Below, one piece after another: positions 1 to 11,801 of a DNA stretch of 64,000 nucleotides. The stretch's first letter is position 1; the number at the start of each line of letters is the position of its first letter. A program made the translations under genes and the position numbers. The DNA is from Rhodococcus sp. (in: high G+C Gram-positive bacteria) (GTDB lineage Bacteria; Actinomycetota; Actinomycetes; Mycobacteriales; Mycobacteriaceae). The stretch is from contig NZ_JAHFVG010000004.1 in the NCBI RefSeq assembly GCF_023264675.1, positions 1-64,000 on the forward strand, in the 5' to 3' direction. The notes under the pieces were generated by a model. That model did no database searches. It was given only the letters and a program-made list of their open reading frames with translations, and was not told where the DNA came from.

Positions 1-1224
1 GGCGGCGCCGGGCCGCAAGAGGTCGGTCGCAGCCGCGCGAAGACACGTCAGGCCCGCGCGGCGAAGACTCGCCGGAAGCGGGGACGGATCGTCGGGGCGG
101 TGCTCGGTCTGGTGGTTCTGCTCGCGTTGGCGGGCGGTGGCTATTACGTGTTCGACCGGCTGACCGGTGGTCCGGCCGCACCAGAGGATTACGCGGCGGG
201 CAGTCAGGGCAATTCTGTCGTCGTCCGTGTCCATCCGGGTGATACCGCGGAGCAGATCGGCGCGGAGGCCGTCGAGAAGGGCGTCGTCGCCAGTACCGGC
301 GCGTTCATGGGAGCCGCTGTTCAGAACACGTCGATTTCGTCGGTCCAGCCCGGGTACTACCTTCTTCCGAGCAATATTCCGGCCAACCAGGCTGTGGGCG
401 CACTGGTGGATCCGTCGTCGCGAGTCGGAAGCGTCGTCATCTCCGAGGGGCGTCAGCTGCACGACGCGCGCGACGTCAACACCGGCGCGGTGAAGAAGGG
501 CATCTACACACTGCTCTCGGAGGCCAGTTGCATCGACGCGACGGGCAGCGGAACCCCTACCTGCATCGGCTACGACGACTTCAACACTGCAGGCGCTGTC
601 GACGATTCTTCGGCGCTCGGTGTCCCGACGTGGGCAGTTGATCAGGTTCGCGGCGTGCCGGACCGCGATCGACAACTCGAAGGCTTGATCGCCGCCGGAA
701 GCTGGGATTTCGATCCAACGGCGCCCCCGGGCGAGATTCTCGCTCAATTGGTGTCGGAGAGTGCACAGACCTACGAGAGCACGGGAATCCTCGACGCGGG
801 CACCAAGTCCGGTCTCGACCCCTACCAGACGCTGGTTGCCGCCTCGTTGGTCGAACGTGAGTCCCTGCCGAACGATTTCAGCAAGGTGGCACGCGTGATC
901 CTCAATCGTCTCGCCGCACCTCAGAAGCTCGAGTTCGATTCCACGGTCAATTACGCCCTGGACACGACCGAGGTCGCGACCACTGACGCGGACCGAGCTG
1001 CGGTGACGCCGTGGAACACGTACGCCATGGAAGGACTTCCCGCGACACCGATCGCTGCGCCGAGTGTCGGTGCAGTCGAGGCGGTCGAGTCACCTGCCGA
1101 CGGTGACTGGCTGTACTTCGTGACGATCAACCGCGCGGGCGAAACCCTGTTCACGCGTGACTACCAGGAACATCTCGCCAACATCGGCAAGGTCGAAGAC
1201 GGTTTCCTCGAAAGCGGTCGGTGA
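1..1224 (+). CDS. mltG: Endolytic transglycosylase MltG (5' end outside the window)
   Basis: The reading frame is open from base 1, so the true start lies upstream. The visible part begins with a basic cytoplasmic stretch rich in Arg and Lys, followed by one transmembrane helix (about nt 90-150), then an extracytoplasmic YceG/MltG domain. Family signatures are clear: LVERESLPNDF carries the presumed catalytic Glu, VARVILNRL follows, and the C-terminus has the WNTYAMEGLPATPI block and WLYFV. MltG cuts nascent peptidoglycan glycan strands at the membrane and is thought to set strand ends. The GTG at 100 lies in the membrane helix and is not a credible start. The stop overlaps the GTG of aroE, so the two are probably translationally coupled, as in mycobacteria. 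Confidence 0.92.
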   Translation, partial: GGAGPQEVGRSRAKTRQARAAKTRRKRGRIVGAVLGLVVLLALAGGGYYVFDRLTGGPAAPEDYAAGSQGNSVVVRVHPGDTAEQIGAEAVEKGVVASTGAFMGAAVQNTSISSVQPGYYLLPSNIPANQAVGALVDPSSRVGSVVISEGRQLHDARDVNTGAVKKGIYTLLSEASCIDATGSGTPTCIGYDDFNTAGAVDDSSALGVPTWAVDQVRGVPDRDRQLEGLIAAGSWDFDPTAPPGEILAQLVSESAQTYESTGILDAGTKSGLDPYQTLVAASLVERESLPNDFSKVARVILNRLAAPQKLEFDSTVNYALDTTEVATTDADRAAVTPWNTYAMEGLPATPIAAPSVGAVEAVESPADGDWLYFVTINRAGETLFTRDYQEHLANIGKVEDGFLESGR

Positions 1225-2030
1225 CGATGCGGGCAGCCGTACTCGGCAGTCCGATCGAGCATTCCAAGTCTCCTCGACTGCATCTCGCTGCGTATGCAGC
1301 ACTGGGACTGAGCGAATGGACCTACGAGCGCATTCTGTGTACCGGTGAACAGCTTCCGGGTCTGGTGAGGTCACTGGGCGCGGAGTGGGTCGGATTGTCG
1401 GTCACGATGCCGGGCAAAGTCGCCGCCTTGCACTTCGCGGACGAGCGGACCGATCGAGCGATCCTGGCTGGATCGGCGAACACGCTGGTGCGAACCTCGA
1501 CCGGATGGCGGGCGGACTGTACCGATGTCGACGGCGTCAGCGGCGCATTGCGCGGCGCAGGCGTGGTGGACCTGTCCGGAAAGTCGGCCGTCGTCGTCGG
1601 CGCCGGCGGTACTGCTCGTCCTGCTCTGATCGCGTTGGCTGAATTGGGCGCGAAGTCCGTGACCGTCGTCGCACGGTCCGTCGAGCGCGCGCGCGAGACC
1701 CTCGCGTGCGGGACGGCAGCGGGTCTCGACACCACATTTCTCGATCTCGACGACGCCGCTCTTGCACAGATGTCGTCCGAGTCCGCCGTTCTGGTGTCGA
1801 CGGTTCCATCGGCCGGGGCAGCGCCGGTCGCAGCCGTGCTCGCACACGCGCCCCTCGTTCTCGACGCTATCTACGATCCGTGGCCGACCCCGCTCGCGCG
1901 CGCTGTCGAATCTTCTGGCGGGACCATCGTTTCGGGCCTGGAGATGCTCCTCAACCAGGCGTTCGGTCAGGTGGAACAGTTTTCCGGAATGCCTGCTCCG
2001 CGGGACGTCATGCGCGCTGCACTTTCCTGA
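1221..2030 (+). CDS. aroE: Shikimate dehydrogenase
   Basis: Reduces 3-dehydroshikimate to shikimate with NADPH in aromatic amino acid synthesis. Length (269 aa) is typical. The N-terminus GSPIEHSKSPRLH matches the shikimate-binding Ser pair. SVTMPGK carries the catalytic Lys and TDVDG the catalytic Asp. VVGAGGTARPAL (about residues 122-133) is the NADP-binding loop. GTG 1221 overlaps the mltG stop; ATG 1227 is an equally good start two codons later. The neighbouring aro genes support AroE rather than a quinate-specific paralogue. Confidence 0.92.
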   Translation: MTMRAAVLGSPIEHSKSPRLHLAAYAALGLSEWTYERILCTGEQLPGLVRSLGAEWVGLSVTMPGKVAALHFADERTDRAILAGSANTLVRTSTGWRADCTDVDGVSGALRGAGVVDLSGKSAVVVGAGGTARPALIALAELGAKSVTVVARSVERARETLACGTAAGLDTTFLDLDDAALAQMSSESAVLVSTVPSAGAAPVAAVLAHAPLVLDAIYDPWPTPLARAVESSGGTIVSGLEMLLNQAFGQVEQFSGMPAPRDVMRAALS

Positions 2031-2058
2031 TTCCATCCACAGGGTGCGTACTTGTCCA

Positions 2059-2077
2059 CAGGTCGATTTCCGACCTG
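2059..2077 (+). terminator. Weak hairpin after aroE
   Basis: A perfect 7-bp inverted repeat (caggtcg / cgacctg) with a 5-nt loop lies between aroE and the prepilin peptidase gene. It has no T-run, so it may be a weak terminator or only a chance hairpin. Confidence 0.3.
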
Positions 2078-2125
2078 CGGATTCACCGACAGCTGCCCCG
2101 AGTATCTGCCGCACGATCGTCGTTC

Positions 2126-2707
2126 ATGACGACATTTCAGATCGTTCTGGTGGGTGCCGCGGGCATCGCGGTTGGGCATGCGAGCGTGGGGGCGGTTCGG
2201 TGGTCCGGACGGCAATCGAATCCGCGTTTCGTCGCGCCGATGGTGGCGTCGGCCTGGTCGGTTGCGGCAGTGATGGGCGTCGCGGTGATCGCGTATCCGT
2301 TGATTCTGTGGTGCGCGGTGCTTGCCGGAATCGACATCGGTTCGCGGCGGTTACCGAATGTACTCACCGGCGCGGGTGCGATCGCGGTGATGCTCTACGG
2401 GGCGGCCGTGCACCGGGCCGGGACGACGCTCGCGGGGTCGCTCACCCTGTTCCTCTGCTATCTCGTCGTGCATCTGTGGTTGCCGGCAGCGTTCGGAGCG
2501 GGCGATGTGAAGCTGGCGTTCACCACCGGCGGTGTCGCTGCGGCGGCGGGCATGGACGCCTGGGCGACGGCGGCTCTGCTCGCACCACTGCTCACCGGCC
2601 TGCTCGGTCTTGTGTGGACTGTCTTCTCGCGCGGTCGCCCGACGGTGCCGCACGGGCCCTCGATGTGCCTGACCACCCTGCTGGCAGTGGCCGCTGTCCC
2701 GGCGTGA
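2126..2707 (+). CDS. Small A24 prepilin peptidase (catalytic domain only)
   Basis: A 193-residue polytopic membrane protein with the two Asp motifs of type IV prepilin peptidases: the first Asp in AGIDIGSRRLPN (about residue 72), the second in GAGDVKLA, the GxGD signature (about residue 129). The N-terminal Cys-rich methyltransferase domain of full-length PilD is absent, as in TadV/CpaA-type enzymes. ATG 2126 begins a hydrophobic N-terminus; no strong ribosome binding site is seen. No prepilin or Tad pilus genes lie nearby, so its substrates are elsewhere in the genome. Its place between aroE and aroC is conserved in mycobacteria. Confidence 0.8.
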   Translation: MTTFQIVLVGAAGIAVGHASVGAVRWSGRQSNPRFVAPMVASAWSVAAVMGVAVIAYPLILWCAVLAGIDIGSRRLPNVLTGAGAIAVMLYGAAVHRAGTTLAGSLTLFLCYLVVHLWLPAAFGAGDVKLAFTTGGVAAAAGMDAWATAALLAPLLTGLLGLVWTVFSRGRPTVPHGPSMCLTTLLAVAAVPA

Positions 2708-2719
2708 AAAGATGATGCG

Positions 2720-3907
2720 GTGCTGCGCTGGATAACTGCCGGAGAATCTCACGGCCCTGCCCTCGTGTCCATCCTCGAAGGCATGGTCGCCGGCGTCGAG
2801 GTGACCTCCGAAGACATTGCCACTCAACTTGCCAGGCGTCGTCTCGGCTACGGCCGGGGCGCTCGGATGAAGTTCGAGGCCGACAAGGTGACCTTCGTCG
2901 GTGGGCTACGGCACGGACGGACCCTCGGAGGGCCCATCGCGATCGAGGTCGGCAACACCGAGTGGCCCAAATGGGAACAGGTGATGTCGCCCGATCCCAT
3001 CGACGAGAGTGTTCTTTCCGATCTGGCACGCAACAGCCCACTGACCAGGCCTCGCCCCGGTCACGCCGACTACTCCGGCATGCTCAAATACGGCTTCGAC
3101 GACGCACGTCCCGTACTCGAGCGGGCCAGCGCACGAGAAACGGCTGCTCGCGTTGCCATCGGGACCGTGGCACGTCACTTCCTGAGGCAGGCGTTCGGTG
3201 TCGAGGTGGTCTCGCACGTCATCTCCATCGGCGCCTCGGATCCCTATGTCGGGCCTCCGCCGGCGGGAGACGATCTGGAGGCGATCGATGCGAGCCCGGT
3301 GCGCGCGTTCGACAAGGCTGCCGAAGAATCGATGATCGCCGAGATCGAAGCCGCCAAGCGCGACGGCGACACTCTCGGCGGAATCGTCGAGGTGGTCGTG
3401 CACGGACTTCCCGTCGGCCTCGGGTCGTTCGTCAGTGGAGAACGGCGTCTGGATTCACGTCTGGCCGCAGCGCTGATGGGGATTCAAGCGATCAAGGGAG
3501 TGGAGGTCGGCGACGGTTTCGAGACCGCACGCAGGCGCGGTAGTGCGGCACACGACGAGATGACACCGGGCCCCGACGGAGTAGTGCGCTCGACCAATCG
3601 GGCGGGCGGCATCGAAGGTGGCATGACCAACGGTGAAGCACTTCGAGTCAGGGCGGCCATGAAGCCCATCTCGACCGTTCCCCGCGCGCTTGCGACCGTC
3701 GACATGTCGACGGGCGAAGAAGCCGTTGCCATCCACCAGCGTTCCGACGTCTGCGCCGTACCTGCTGCCGGAGTCGTCGCCGAGACAATGGTTGCGCTGG
3801 TCGTTGCGCAGGCCGCGCTCGAGAAGTTCGGCGGCGACTCGCTGGCGGAGACGGTGAGCAACGTCGACCACTACGTGAAGGGCGCTGCTGCCCGACCGCC
3901 GCGATGA
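2720..3907 (+). CDS. aroC: Chorismate synthase
   Basis: Converts EPSP to chorismate using reduced FMN, the last step of the shikimate pathway. 395 aa, usual for the family. Signatures visible are GESHGP near the N-terminus, [14 protein letters not shown] around residue 112, and [12 protein letters not shown] around residue 134, all in the FMN and substrate site. GTG 2720 is chosen because [13 protein letters not shown] is the standard N-terminus. The stop overlaps the aroK start (ATGA), indicating coupling. Confidence 0.96.
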   Translation: MLRWITAGESHGPALVSILEGMVAGVEVTSEDIATQLARRRLGYGRGARMKFEADKVTFVGGLRHGRTLGGPIAIEVGNTEWPKWEQVMSPDPIDESVLSDLARNSPLTRPRPGHADYSGMLKYGFDDARPVLERASARETAARVAIGTVARHFLRQAFGVEVVSHVISIGASDPYVGPPPAGDDLEAIDASPVRAFDKAAEESMIAEIEAAKRDGDTLGGIVEVVVHGLPVGLGSFVSGERRLDSRLAAALMGIQAIKGVEVGDGFETARRRGSAAHDEMTPGPDGVVRSTNRAGGIEGGMTNGEALRVRAAMKPISTVPRALATVDMSTGEEAVAIHQRSDVCAVPAAGVVAETMVALVVAQAALEKFGGDSLAETVSNVDHYVKGAAARPPR

Positions 3908-4464
3908 CTCCGTACGCGGTGCTCATCGGTCCTCCTGGCGCAGGCAAGTCGACCATCGGTCGACGGGTGGCGGCGGCGTTGGAACTCGACTTGATGGACA
4001 CCGACGTCGAAATCGAGCGCAGCACGGGTCGAACGATTCCCGACATCTTCACCCATGACGGAGAACCTGCATTTCGTGCCATCGAGGAAGATGTCGTCGC
4101 AGGCGCACTGGCGTCTCATCGGGGGATCGTCTCGCTCGGTGGTGGATCGATCCTTTCCGAGAGGACGCGATCGCTGCTGGCGGACCAGATAGTGGTCTAT
4201 CTCGAAATCAGTGTGGCCGAAGGACTCCGGCGCACGGGTGCGAATTCCGCCAGGCCTTTGCTCGCGGGCCCCGACCCGCGAGCCAAGTATCAGTCTCTGA
4301 TGCGGATCAGGCGACCGCTCTACCGATCGACCGCGACCATCCGCATTCGCACCGACGGCCGAAGTCCGGCACGAGTGGTGGGTCAGGTCGTCGCGAAATT
4401 GAAGCAGTATCACCAGCAATCGGGTGGTGTTTCACCCGAAGCACACAACGAATCGAGTGGATGA
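3904..4464 (+). CDS. aroK: Shikimate kinase
   Basis: Phosphorylates shikimate with ATP. 186 aa. The P-loop [13 protein letters not shown] is at about residues 9-21, [11 protein letters not shown] provides the shikimate-binding Asp, and SLGGGSI and the Arg in the lid (RPLL) follow. The start overlaps the aroC stop by four bases. The gene sits in the aroC-aroK-aroB order common to Mycobacteriales. Confidence 0.95.
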   Translation: MTPYAVLIGPPGAGKSTIGRRVAAALELDLMDTDVEIERSTGRTIPDIFTHDGEPAFRAIEEDVVAGALASHRGIVSLGGGSILSERTRSLLADQIVVYLEISVAEGLRRTGANSARPLLAGPDPRAKYQSLMRIRRPLYRSTATIRIRTDGRSPARVVGQVVAKLKQYHQQSGGVSPEAHNESSG

Positions 4465-5586
<1,122 letters not shown>

Positions 5587-5607
5587 CCCGACTCGTGGCA
5601 CCGGGGA

Positions 5608-5655
5608 AACACCGAAGCCGCAGGTGAGCGCTCGCTCACCTGCGGCTTCGGTGTT
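5608..5655. terminator. Perfect 23-bp hairpin between convergent genes
   Basis: Arms 5608-5630 and 5633-5655 are exact reverse complements (aacaccgaagccgcagg... / ...cctgcggcttcggtgtt). It lies between the ends of aroB (plus) and the small membrane protein gene (minus) and has no T-run. It probably acts in both directions. A 13-base direct repeat (ggtgttgtcggtg at 5650 and 5667) follows it. Confidence 0.8.
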
Positions 5656-5678
5656 GTCGGTGCTAGGTGTTGTCGGTG

Positions 5679-6341
5679 TCAGGAGTTGTCGCGGTGTTTC
5701 TTTGCGTTCTCACGAGGCGCGTTCTCACGAGGCGTGCTTTCGCGCGGGTCGGTGTCGGGATCGACCGCCGAGAAGACCTCGGTGTCGGCGTTGTCTCCCG
5801 ACCACTGCGACTGCTCCGGCGCCTCGGCGGGAGCTGATCGCTGTGAGTTCGCTCCGACCAGCTGACGATCGTGGCGTTCCTTGTCTCGTTCTGCATCGGT
5901 GGCCGCAAGCTTCTTCTTGGCCTCGCGTCCGGCGAGCAGTCTCCCGAGGAACACGGCGATCGTCGCTGGGATGAAGATCACCAGGATCGTGAAAGCCGCG
6001 CCCGAGGTCAGCTCGAAGAACAGCGAGTTCTGGCCGAGACTGAAGTCCACGATCAACTGAACGAGCCATGTCACGAGCCCTGCAACGAGCCCGCCGACCA
6101 CCGCAGCCTTGAGCCACACCATGGTGAGGTCCGTGCCGTACTCGGGATCTGGGTTCGCTCGGCGATCCCGGATTCCGTCGACGCCTGCCCAGACGATCAC
6201 CGCAATGAGCACTGCTGCAATGCCGAGCCAACGAAGCTGAGATCCGTGCAGCGGCCACTGCGTGACCGCCACCCCCAGAAGGATCCGAACCGCCACATTG
6301 ACCAATGCCATACCGATTCCGCGTACCACCCACCCTGTCAT
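5679..6341 (-). CDS. Conserved four-helix membrane protein (B-4DMT type)
   Basis: A 220-aa protein with about four transmembrane helices: one at the N-terminus (VVRGIGMALVNVAVRILLG), then near residues 30-47, 75-95 and 110-130. A long charged C-terminal tail (about residues 135-220) is rich in Glu, Asp, Arg and Pro, with a near-repeat PRESTPRENAPRENA. It resembles the uncharacterised mycobacterial membrane protein that sits between the aro genes and pepQ (Rv2536 position), which databases name B-4DMT family transporter. Transport itself is unproven. Start 6341 is chosen because a TAGGCT -10 lies exactly seven bases upstream, implying a leaderless mRNA. Confidence 0.75.
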   Translation of the reverse strand: MTGWVVRGIGMALVNVAVRILLGVAVTQWPLHGSQLRWLGIAAVLIAVIVWAGVDGIRDRRANPDPEYGTDLTMVWLKAAVVGGLVAGLVTWLVQLIVDFSLGQNSLFFELTSGAAFTILVIFIPATIAVFLGRLLAGREAKKKLAATDAERDKERHDRQLVGANSQRSAPAEAPEQSQWSGDNADTEVFSAVDPDTDPRESTPRENAPRENAKKHRDNS

Positions 6342-6348
6342 GGGGGAC

Positions 6349-6354
6349 AGCCTA
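6349..6354 (-). promoter_or_regulatory. -10 element for leaderless membrane-protein gene
   Basis: TAGGCT on the minus strand, separated by 7 nt from the ATG at 6341. It would place the transcript start at or near the start codon. Confidence 0.5.
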
Positions 6355-6434
6355 TCCGTACTCCGCAGTAGGTGTGGTCGACCCCACAGATTCGCCGACA
6401 GCGAGCGTCGTGGAAGCGGCGTTTCGGGCAGCGG

Positions 6435-6440
6435 TACGTT
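6435..6440 (+). promoter_or_regulatory. -10 element for leaderless pepQ
   Basis: TACGTT with 6 nt to the ATG at 6447 fits a TANNNT -10 of a leaderless gene. Together with the divergent -10 at 6349-6354 it makes 6342-6446 a two-way promoter region. Confidence 0.45.
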
Positions 6441-6446
6441 GTAGGA

Positions 6447-7550
6447 ATGTCCGTAGATTTCGGCGGCCGACGTGCCGCGCTTCGGCGAAGGATGGAAGGC
6501 GACGATCTCGCCGCCGTCCTCGTCACCGACCTCCTCAACATCCGATACCTCACCGGGTTCACCGGGTCCAACGCCGCGCTGATCGTGTCGGCGAGCGACT
6601 CGCCCGGCAACGAGGACAACACGGTGGTCTGCACCGACGGCCGGTACGTGACCCAGATCGGGGAACAGGTTCCCGATCTCCGCGCCGTGATCGACAGATC
6701 CTCGGCCTCGTACCTCCTTCGCAGCGATGTGACTCCGACGTCGGCAGCGGTGGGATTCGAGTCTCATGTGGTGACCGTCGACCAGCATCGCGCCTGGACT
6801 GCACTCGACAACGCACCGAACCTCGTGCGAGCCCCTGGTCTGGTCGAAGAACTCCGTATGGTCAAGGACGAGCACGAAGTCGCGTTGCTTCGGGACGCCT
6901 GCCGCGCGGCGGATGACGCCTTCGCGATTCTGATCGAGCGCGGCGCTGTCGCGGAAGGCCGGACCGAACGTCAGGTCGCCCGCGAGCTGGAGGCGCTCAT
7001 GGTGGAGGCAGGCGCCGACGGCATATCGTTCGAGACCATCGTCGCAGCAGGTGCGAACTCGGCTGTTCCGCATCACCGCCCGACGGATGCAGTGCTCGCC
7101 GACGGAGACTTCGTGAAATTCGATTTCGGTGCCCTGGTCGGCGGATACCACTCCGATATGACCCGTACCGTGGTGATCGGCACTCCGCAGGACTGGCAGC
7201 GCGATCTGTACGCACTGGTGCTGCGGTCGCAGACTGCAGGTCGTGAAGCCCTCGCGCCGGGAGTGAGCACTGCCGCGGTGGACGCTGCGTCACGTTCGGT
7301 CATCGAGGACGCGGGGTACGGCGAGTACTTCCTACACGGTCTCGGCCACGGTGTCGGACTCGAAATCCACGAAGCGCCGGGAATCGCGAAAGCAAGCACC
7401 GGTACACTGCTGAGCGGTGCAGCCGTGACCGTCGAACCGGGTGTGTACTTCTCCGGTCGCGGAGGCGTCCGGATCGAAGACACACTCATCGTTCGTGAGG
7501 GTGGTCCCGAGCTGCTGACCATGACCACGAAGGAACTTGTTCTCGTCTGA
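6447..7550 (+). CDS. pepQ: Xaa-Pro dipeptidase/aminopeptidase (M24B)
   Basis: Cleaves X-Pro bonds in peptides; cytoplasmic metalloenzyme. 367 aa from ATG 6447. A creatinase-like N-terminal domain (about 1-125) precedes a pita-bread catalytic domain. Metal ligands are visible in order: Asp in VKFDFGALVGGYHSDMTRT (two Asp), His in HGLGHGVGLEIHE, Glu in TVEPGVYF and Glu in VRIEDT. Upstream in-frame codons would add unconserved sequence, whereas 6447 has a well-placed -10. The pepQ-efp-nusB order is the mycobacterial one. Confidence 0.92.
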   Translation: MSVDFGGRRAALRRRMEGDDLAAVLVTDLLNIRYLTGFTGSNAALIVSASDSPGNEDNTVVCTDGRYVTQIGEQVPDLRAVIDRSSASYLLRSDVTPTSAAVGFESHVVTVDQHRAWTALDNAPNLVRAPGLVEELRMVKDEHEVALLRDACRAADDAFAILIERGAVAEGRTERQVARELEALMVEAGADGISFETIVAAGANSAVPHHRPTDAVLADGDFVKFDFGALVGGYHSDMTRTVVIGTPQDWQRDLYALVLRSQTAGREALAPGVSTAAVDAASRSVIEDAGYGEYFLHGLGHGVGLEIHEAPGIAKASTGTLLSGAAVTVEPGVYFSGRGGVRIEDTLIVREGGPELLTMTTKELVLV

Positions 7551-7671
7551 CGCCTGGATACTTTCGGGCCGTCAGCGCAGGACCCTTCCGCAGCACGACC
7601 CCGCACGACCGAGCAAGAGAAGTGTCATCGCGCACGAACGCGCACAAGAATACGAGGAGACGTAGGCACCA

Positions 7672-8235
7672 GTGGCTTCCACCAGTGATTTCAAGAACGG
7701 ACTTGTCCTCAGCATCGAGAACCAGCTGTGGTCGATCATCGAGTTCCAGCATGTGAAGCCGGGTAAGGGTCCCGCATTCGTGCGTACCAAGCTCAAGAAC
7801 GTGCTCTCGGGCAAGGTCGTCGACAAGACGTTCAACGCCGGTGTGAAGGTCGAGACGGCCACGGTCGATCGCCGCGACATGACCTACCTCTACCACGACG
7901 GTTCCGACTACGTGTTCATGGACGGTGACACCTACGACCAGATCTCGATCAGCGAGGCGGTCGTCGGAGACAGCGCGCGTTTCATGCTGGAGAACATGCA
8001 GGTCCAGGTCGCCACGCACGAGGAAGCTCCGCTCTACGTCGAGCTGCCGGTCACGGTCGAGCTCGTCGTCAGCCACACCGATCCAGGCCTGCAGGGGGAC
8101 CGCTCCACCGGTGGCACCAAGCCGGCAACGCTCGAGACGGGCGCCGAGATCTCGGTTCCGCTGTTCATCAACACCGGCGACAAGCTCAAGGTCGATTCTC
8201 GTGACGGCAACTACCTCGGGCGTGTGAACTCCTAA
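7672..8235 (+). CDS. efp: Translation elongation factor P
   Basis: Relieves ribosome stalling at polyproline stretches. 187 aa with the three beta-barrel domains of EF-P. The tip loop KPGKGPA (about residues 29-35) carries the conserved Lys. Actinobacterial EF-P with this PGKGPA loop is generally considered to work without the lysylation used in E. coli, and no epmA/epmB-like gene is seen here. The C-terminal signature [11 protein letters not shown] is present. GTG 7672 gives the standard N-terminus; a GAGGAG-type site lies rather far (about 12 nt) upstream. Confidence 0.96.
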   Translation: MASTSDFKNGLVLSIENQLWSIIEFQHVKPGKGPAFVRTKLKNVLSGKVVDKTFNAGVKVETATVDRRDMTYLYHDGSDYVFMDGDTYDQISISEAVVGDSARFMLENMQVQVATHEEAPLYVELPVTVELVVSHTDPGLQGDRSTGGTKPATLETGAEISVPLFINTGDKLKVDSRDGNYLGRVNS

Positions 8236-8236
8236 C

Positions 8237-8785
8237 GTGTCGTCGAAGAAGCCGCAATCGCGTACCACCTCCGGTCGTGTCGAGGCACCCAAGAAGCTCG
8301 GTGCCCGCCACAAGGCACGCAAGCGGGCCGTGGACTTCCTCTTCGAGGCAGAGGCACGTGATGCCGACCCCGTCGACCTGGCCAAGGAAAGAATCGAACT
8401 CGCACGCGGCGACGATTCCATCGCTCCGGTCAGCGAGTACACCGAAACTCTCGTGGTCGGTGTCGCCGAGAACCTCGATCGTCTCGACAGCGTGATTTCC
8501 GATCACCTCAACGACTGGACGCTCGGCCGACTACCCGCCGTCGACCGCGCCATCCTGCGAGTCGCGGTCTGGGAGCTTTTCCACGCCACCGACGTGCCTC
8601 CCGTCGTCGCGGTCGACGAAGCCGTCGAACTTGCGAAGCAGCTCTCGACCGACGATTCGCCGTCGTTCGTGAACGGAGTCCTCGGTCAGATCGTGCTCGT
8701 CGCACCTCAGGTTCGTGCCGCCGCAGCCGCAGTGTCGTCGCGGCCTGCCGATGTGGAGACGAACGGCGAGGACCCAGTCCTGTAA
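8237..8785 (+). CDS. nusB: Transcription antitermination factor NusB
   Basis: All-helical RNA-binding partner of NusE (S10) in rRNA antitermination. 182 aa. The core [20 protein letters not shown], the motif [18 protein letters not shown] and [10 protein letters not shown] are diagnostic. A basic N-terminal extension (about 22 aa) and an Ala-rich C-terminal tail are typical of actinobacterial NusB. Starts with GTG one base after the efp stop, so it is co-transcribed with efp. Confidence 0.95.
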   Translation: MSSKKPQSRTTSGRVEAPKKLGARHKARKRAVDFLFEAEARDADPVDLAKERIELARGDDSIAPVSEYTETLVVGVAENLDRLDSVISDHLNDWTLGRLPAVDRAILRVAVWELFHATDVPPVVAVDEAVELAKQLSTDDSPSFVNGVLGQIVLVAPQVRAAAAAVSSRPADVETNGEDPVL

Positions 8786-8811
8786 TACCGAGTCGAGTAA
8801 TACGGCTCACG

Positions 8812-8846
8812 CGACGCTCCCCGAATGCCACCATCGGGGTGCGTCG
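8812..8846 (+). terminator. Hairpin terminator after nusB
   Basis: A 13-bp stem with one mismatch (8812-8824 cgacgctccccga, 8834-8846 tcggggtgcgtcg) and a 9-nt loop, 26 nt after the nusB stop. No T-run, as is common in actinobacteria. It separates the efp-nusB unit from the pyr operon. Confidence 0.65.
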
Positions 8847-8850
8847 TTGC

Positions 8851-8856
8851 TAGGCT
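8851..8856 (+). promoter_or_regulatory. Putative -10 of the pyr operon
   Basis: TAGGCT fits TANNNT and would start a transcript near 8863, giving a leader of about 55 nt that contains the whole PyrR-binding loop. No clear -35 is visible. Confidence 0.4.
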
Positions 8857-8880
8857 GTTGCACCGTCAGACATCCTTTAA

Positions 8881-10495
<1,615 letters not shown>

Positions 10496-10499
<4 letters not shown>

Positions 10500-11797
10500 G
10501 CGTGCTGCTGCGCGGAGTTCTCGTCTACGGCGAAGAGCCCGCAACCGACGTCCTGATCGCCGACGGCGCGATCGCAGCGATCGGAGCCGATCTGGACGCA
10601 GGCGATGCGGAGATCGTCGAAGCCGACGGCCAGATCCTGCTGCCCGGATTCGTCGACCTGCACACTCACCTGCGTGAGCCCGGGCGCGAAGACACCGAAA
10701 CCATCGAAACGGGTTCGGCAGCAGCAGCGCTCGGTGGATATACCGCGGTGTTCGCGATGGCCAACACCTCGCCGGTCGCAGATTCGGTCGTCATCACCGA
10801 TCACGTGTGGCGCCGGGGACAAGAAGTAGGACTCGTCGACGTGCATCCGGTCGGTGCCGTCACGGTCGGGCTCGGCGGTAAGCAACTCGCCGAAATGGCG
10901 ACGATGGCAGCGGGCGTCGGCAAGGTTCGGATGTTCTCCGACGACGGCAAATGCGTCGACGATCCGTTGATCATGCGACGGGCACTCGAATACTCCAGTT
11001 CGCTGGGGGTACTCATCGCGCAGCACGCCGAGGAGCCCAGGCTCACCGTCGGATCGATCGCGCACGAGGGACCGACAGCGGCGCGCCTCGGACTGGCGGG
11101 ATGGCCACGGGCGGCCGAAGAATCGATCGTCGCACGCGATGCCTTGCTGGCTCGCGATGCAGGCGCCAGGGTTCACATCTGCCACGCATCCACCGCCGGA
11201 ACCGTCGAGCTACTGAAGTGGGCACGCGGGCAGGGGATCTCGATCTCGGCCGAGGTGACACCACATCACCTGCTGCTCGACGACTCCCGTCTGGAAACCT
11301 ACGATCCGATCAACAAGGTCAATCCGCCGCTCCGCGAGGTGTCCGATGTCGAGGCGCTGCGCCGCGGGCTCGCGGACGGCACCGTCGACTGTGTCGCCAC
11401 CGACCATGCCCCCCACGCCGAGCAGGACAAGTGCTGCGAGTTCTCGCAGGCGCGACCCGGGATGCTCGGTCTGGAAACAGCGTTGTCCATCGTCGCCGCG
11501 ACAATGGTCGAACCGGGCCTGCTGGACTGGCGAGGTGTCGCGCGAGTGATGAGCGAGCGTCCGGCCGACATCGTCGGACTGCCGGATCAGGGTCGACCGA
11601 TCGAGGTCGGCGAGATCGCCAACCTCGTCGTCGTGGACCCCGACGCCGCGTGGACGGTCAGCGGCAAGGGGCTGGCGAGTATTTCCGACAACACACCGTT
11701 CGAGGCGATGACCTTTCGGGCGAAGGTGACGACGACGCTCCTGCGGGGCCGCATCACCGCACGCGACGGTGCCGTCAGGGTAGCGGGAGAGGCATAG
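10496..11797 (+). CDS. pyrC: Dihydroorotase
   Basis: Zinc-dependent cyclisation of carbamoyl aspartate to dihydroorotate. 433 aa. Metal ligands appear in [11 protein letters not shown] and the catalytic region [18 protein letters not shown]-like metal residues and HICHAS are also present. ATG 10496 overlaps the pyrB stop (ATGA), which fixes the start even though the frame stays open upstream into pyrB. Confidence 0.95.
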
Positions 11798-11801
11798 AGC
11801 A

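Noticed and set aside
5650-5679. Direct repeat ggtgttgtcggtg as an attachment site
   Set aside because: Only 13 bases, 17 bp apart, with no integrase or mobile gene nearby.
6342-7151. N-terminal extension of the B-4DMT gene to 7151
   Set aside because: The extension is antisense to pepQ and the membrane protein starts naturally at 6341 with its own -10.
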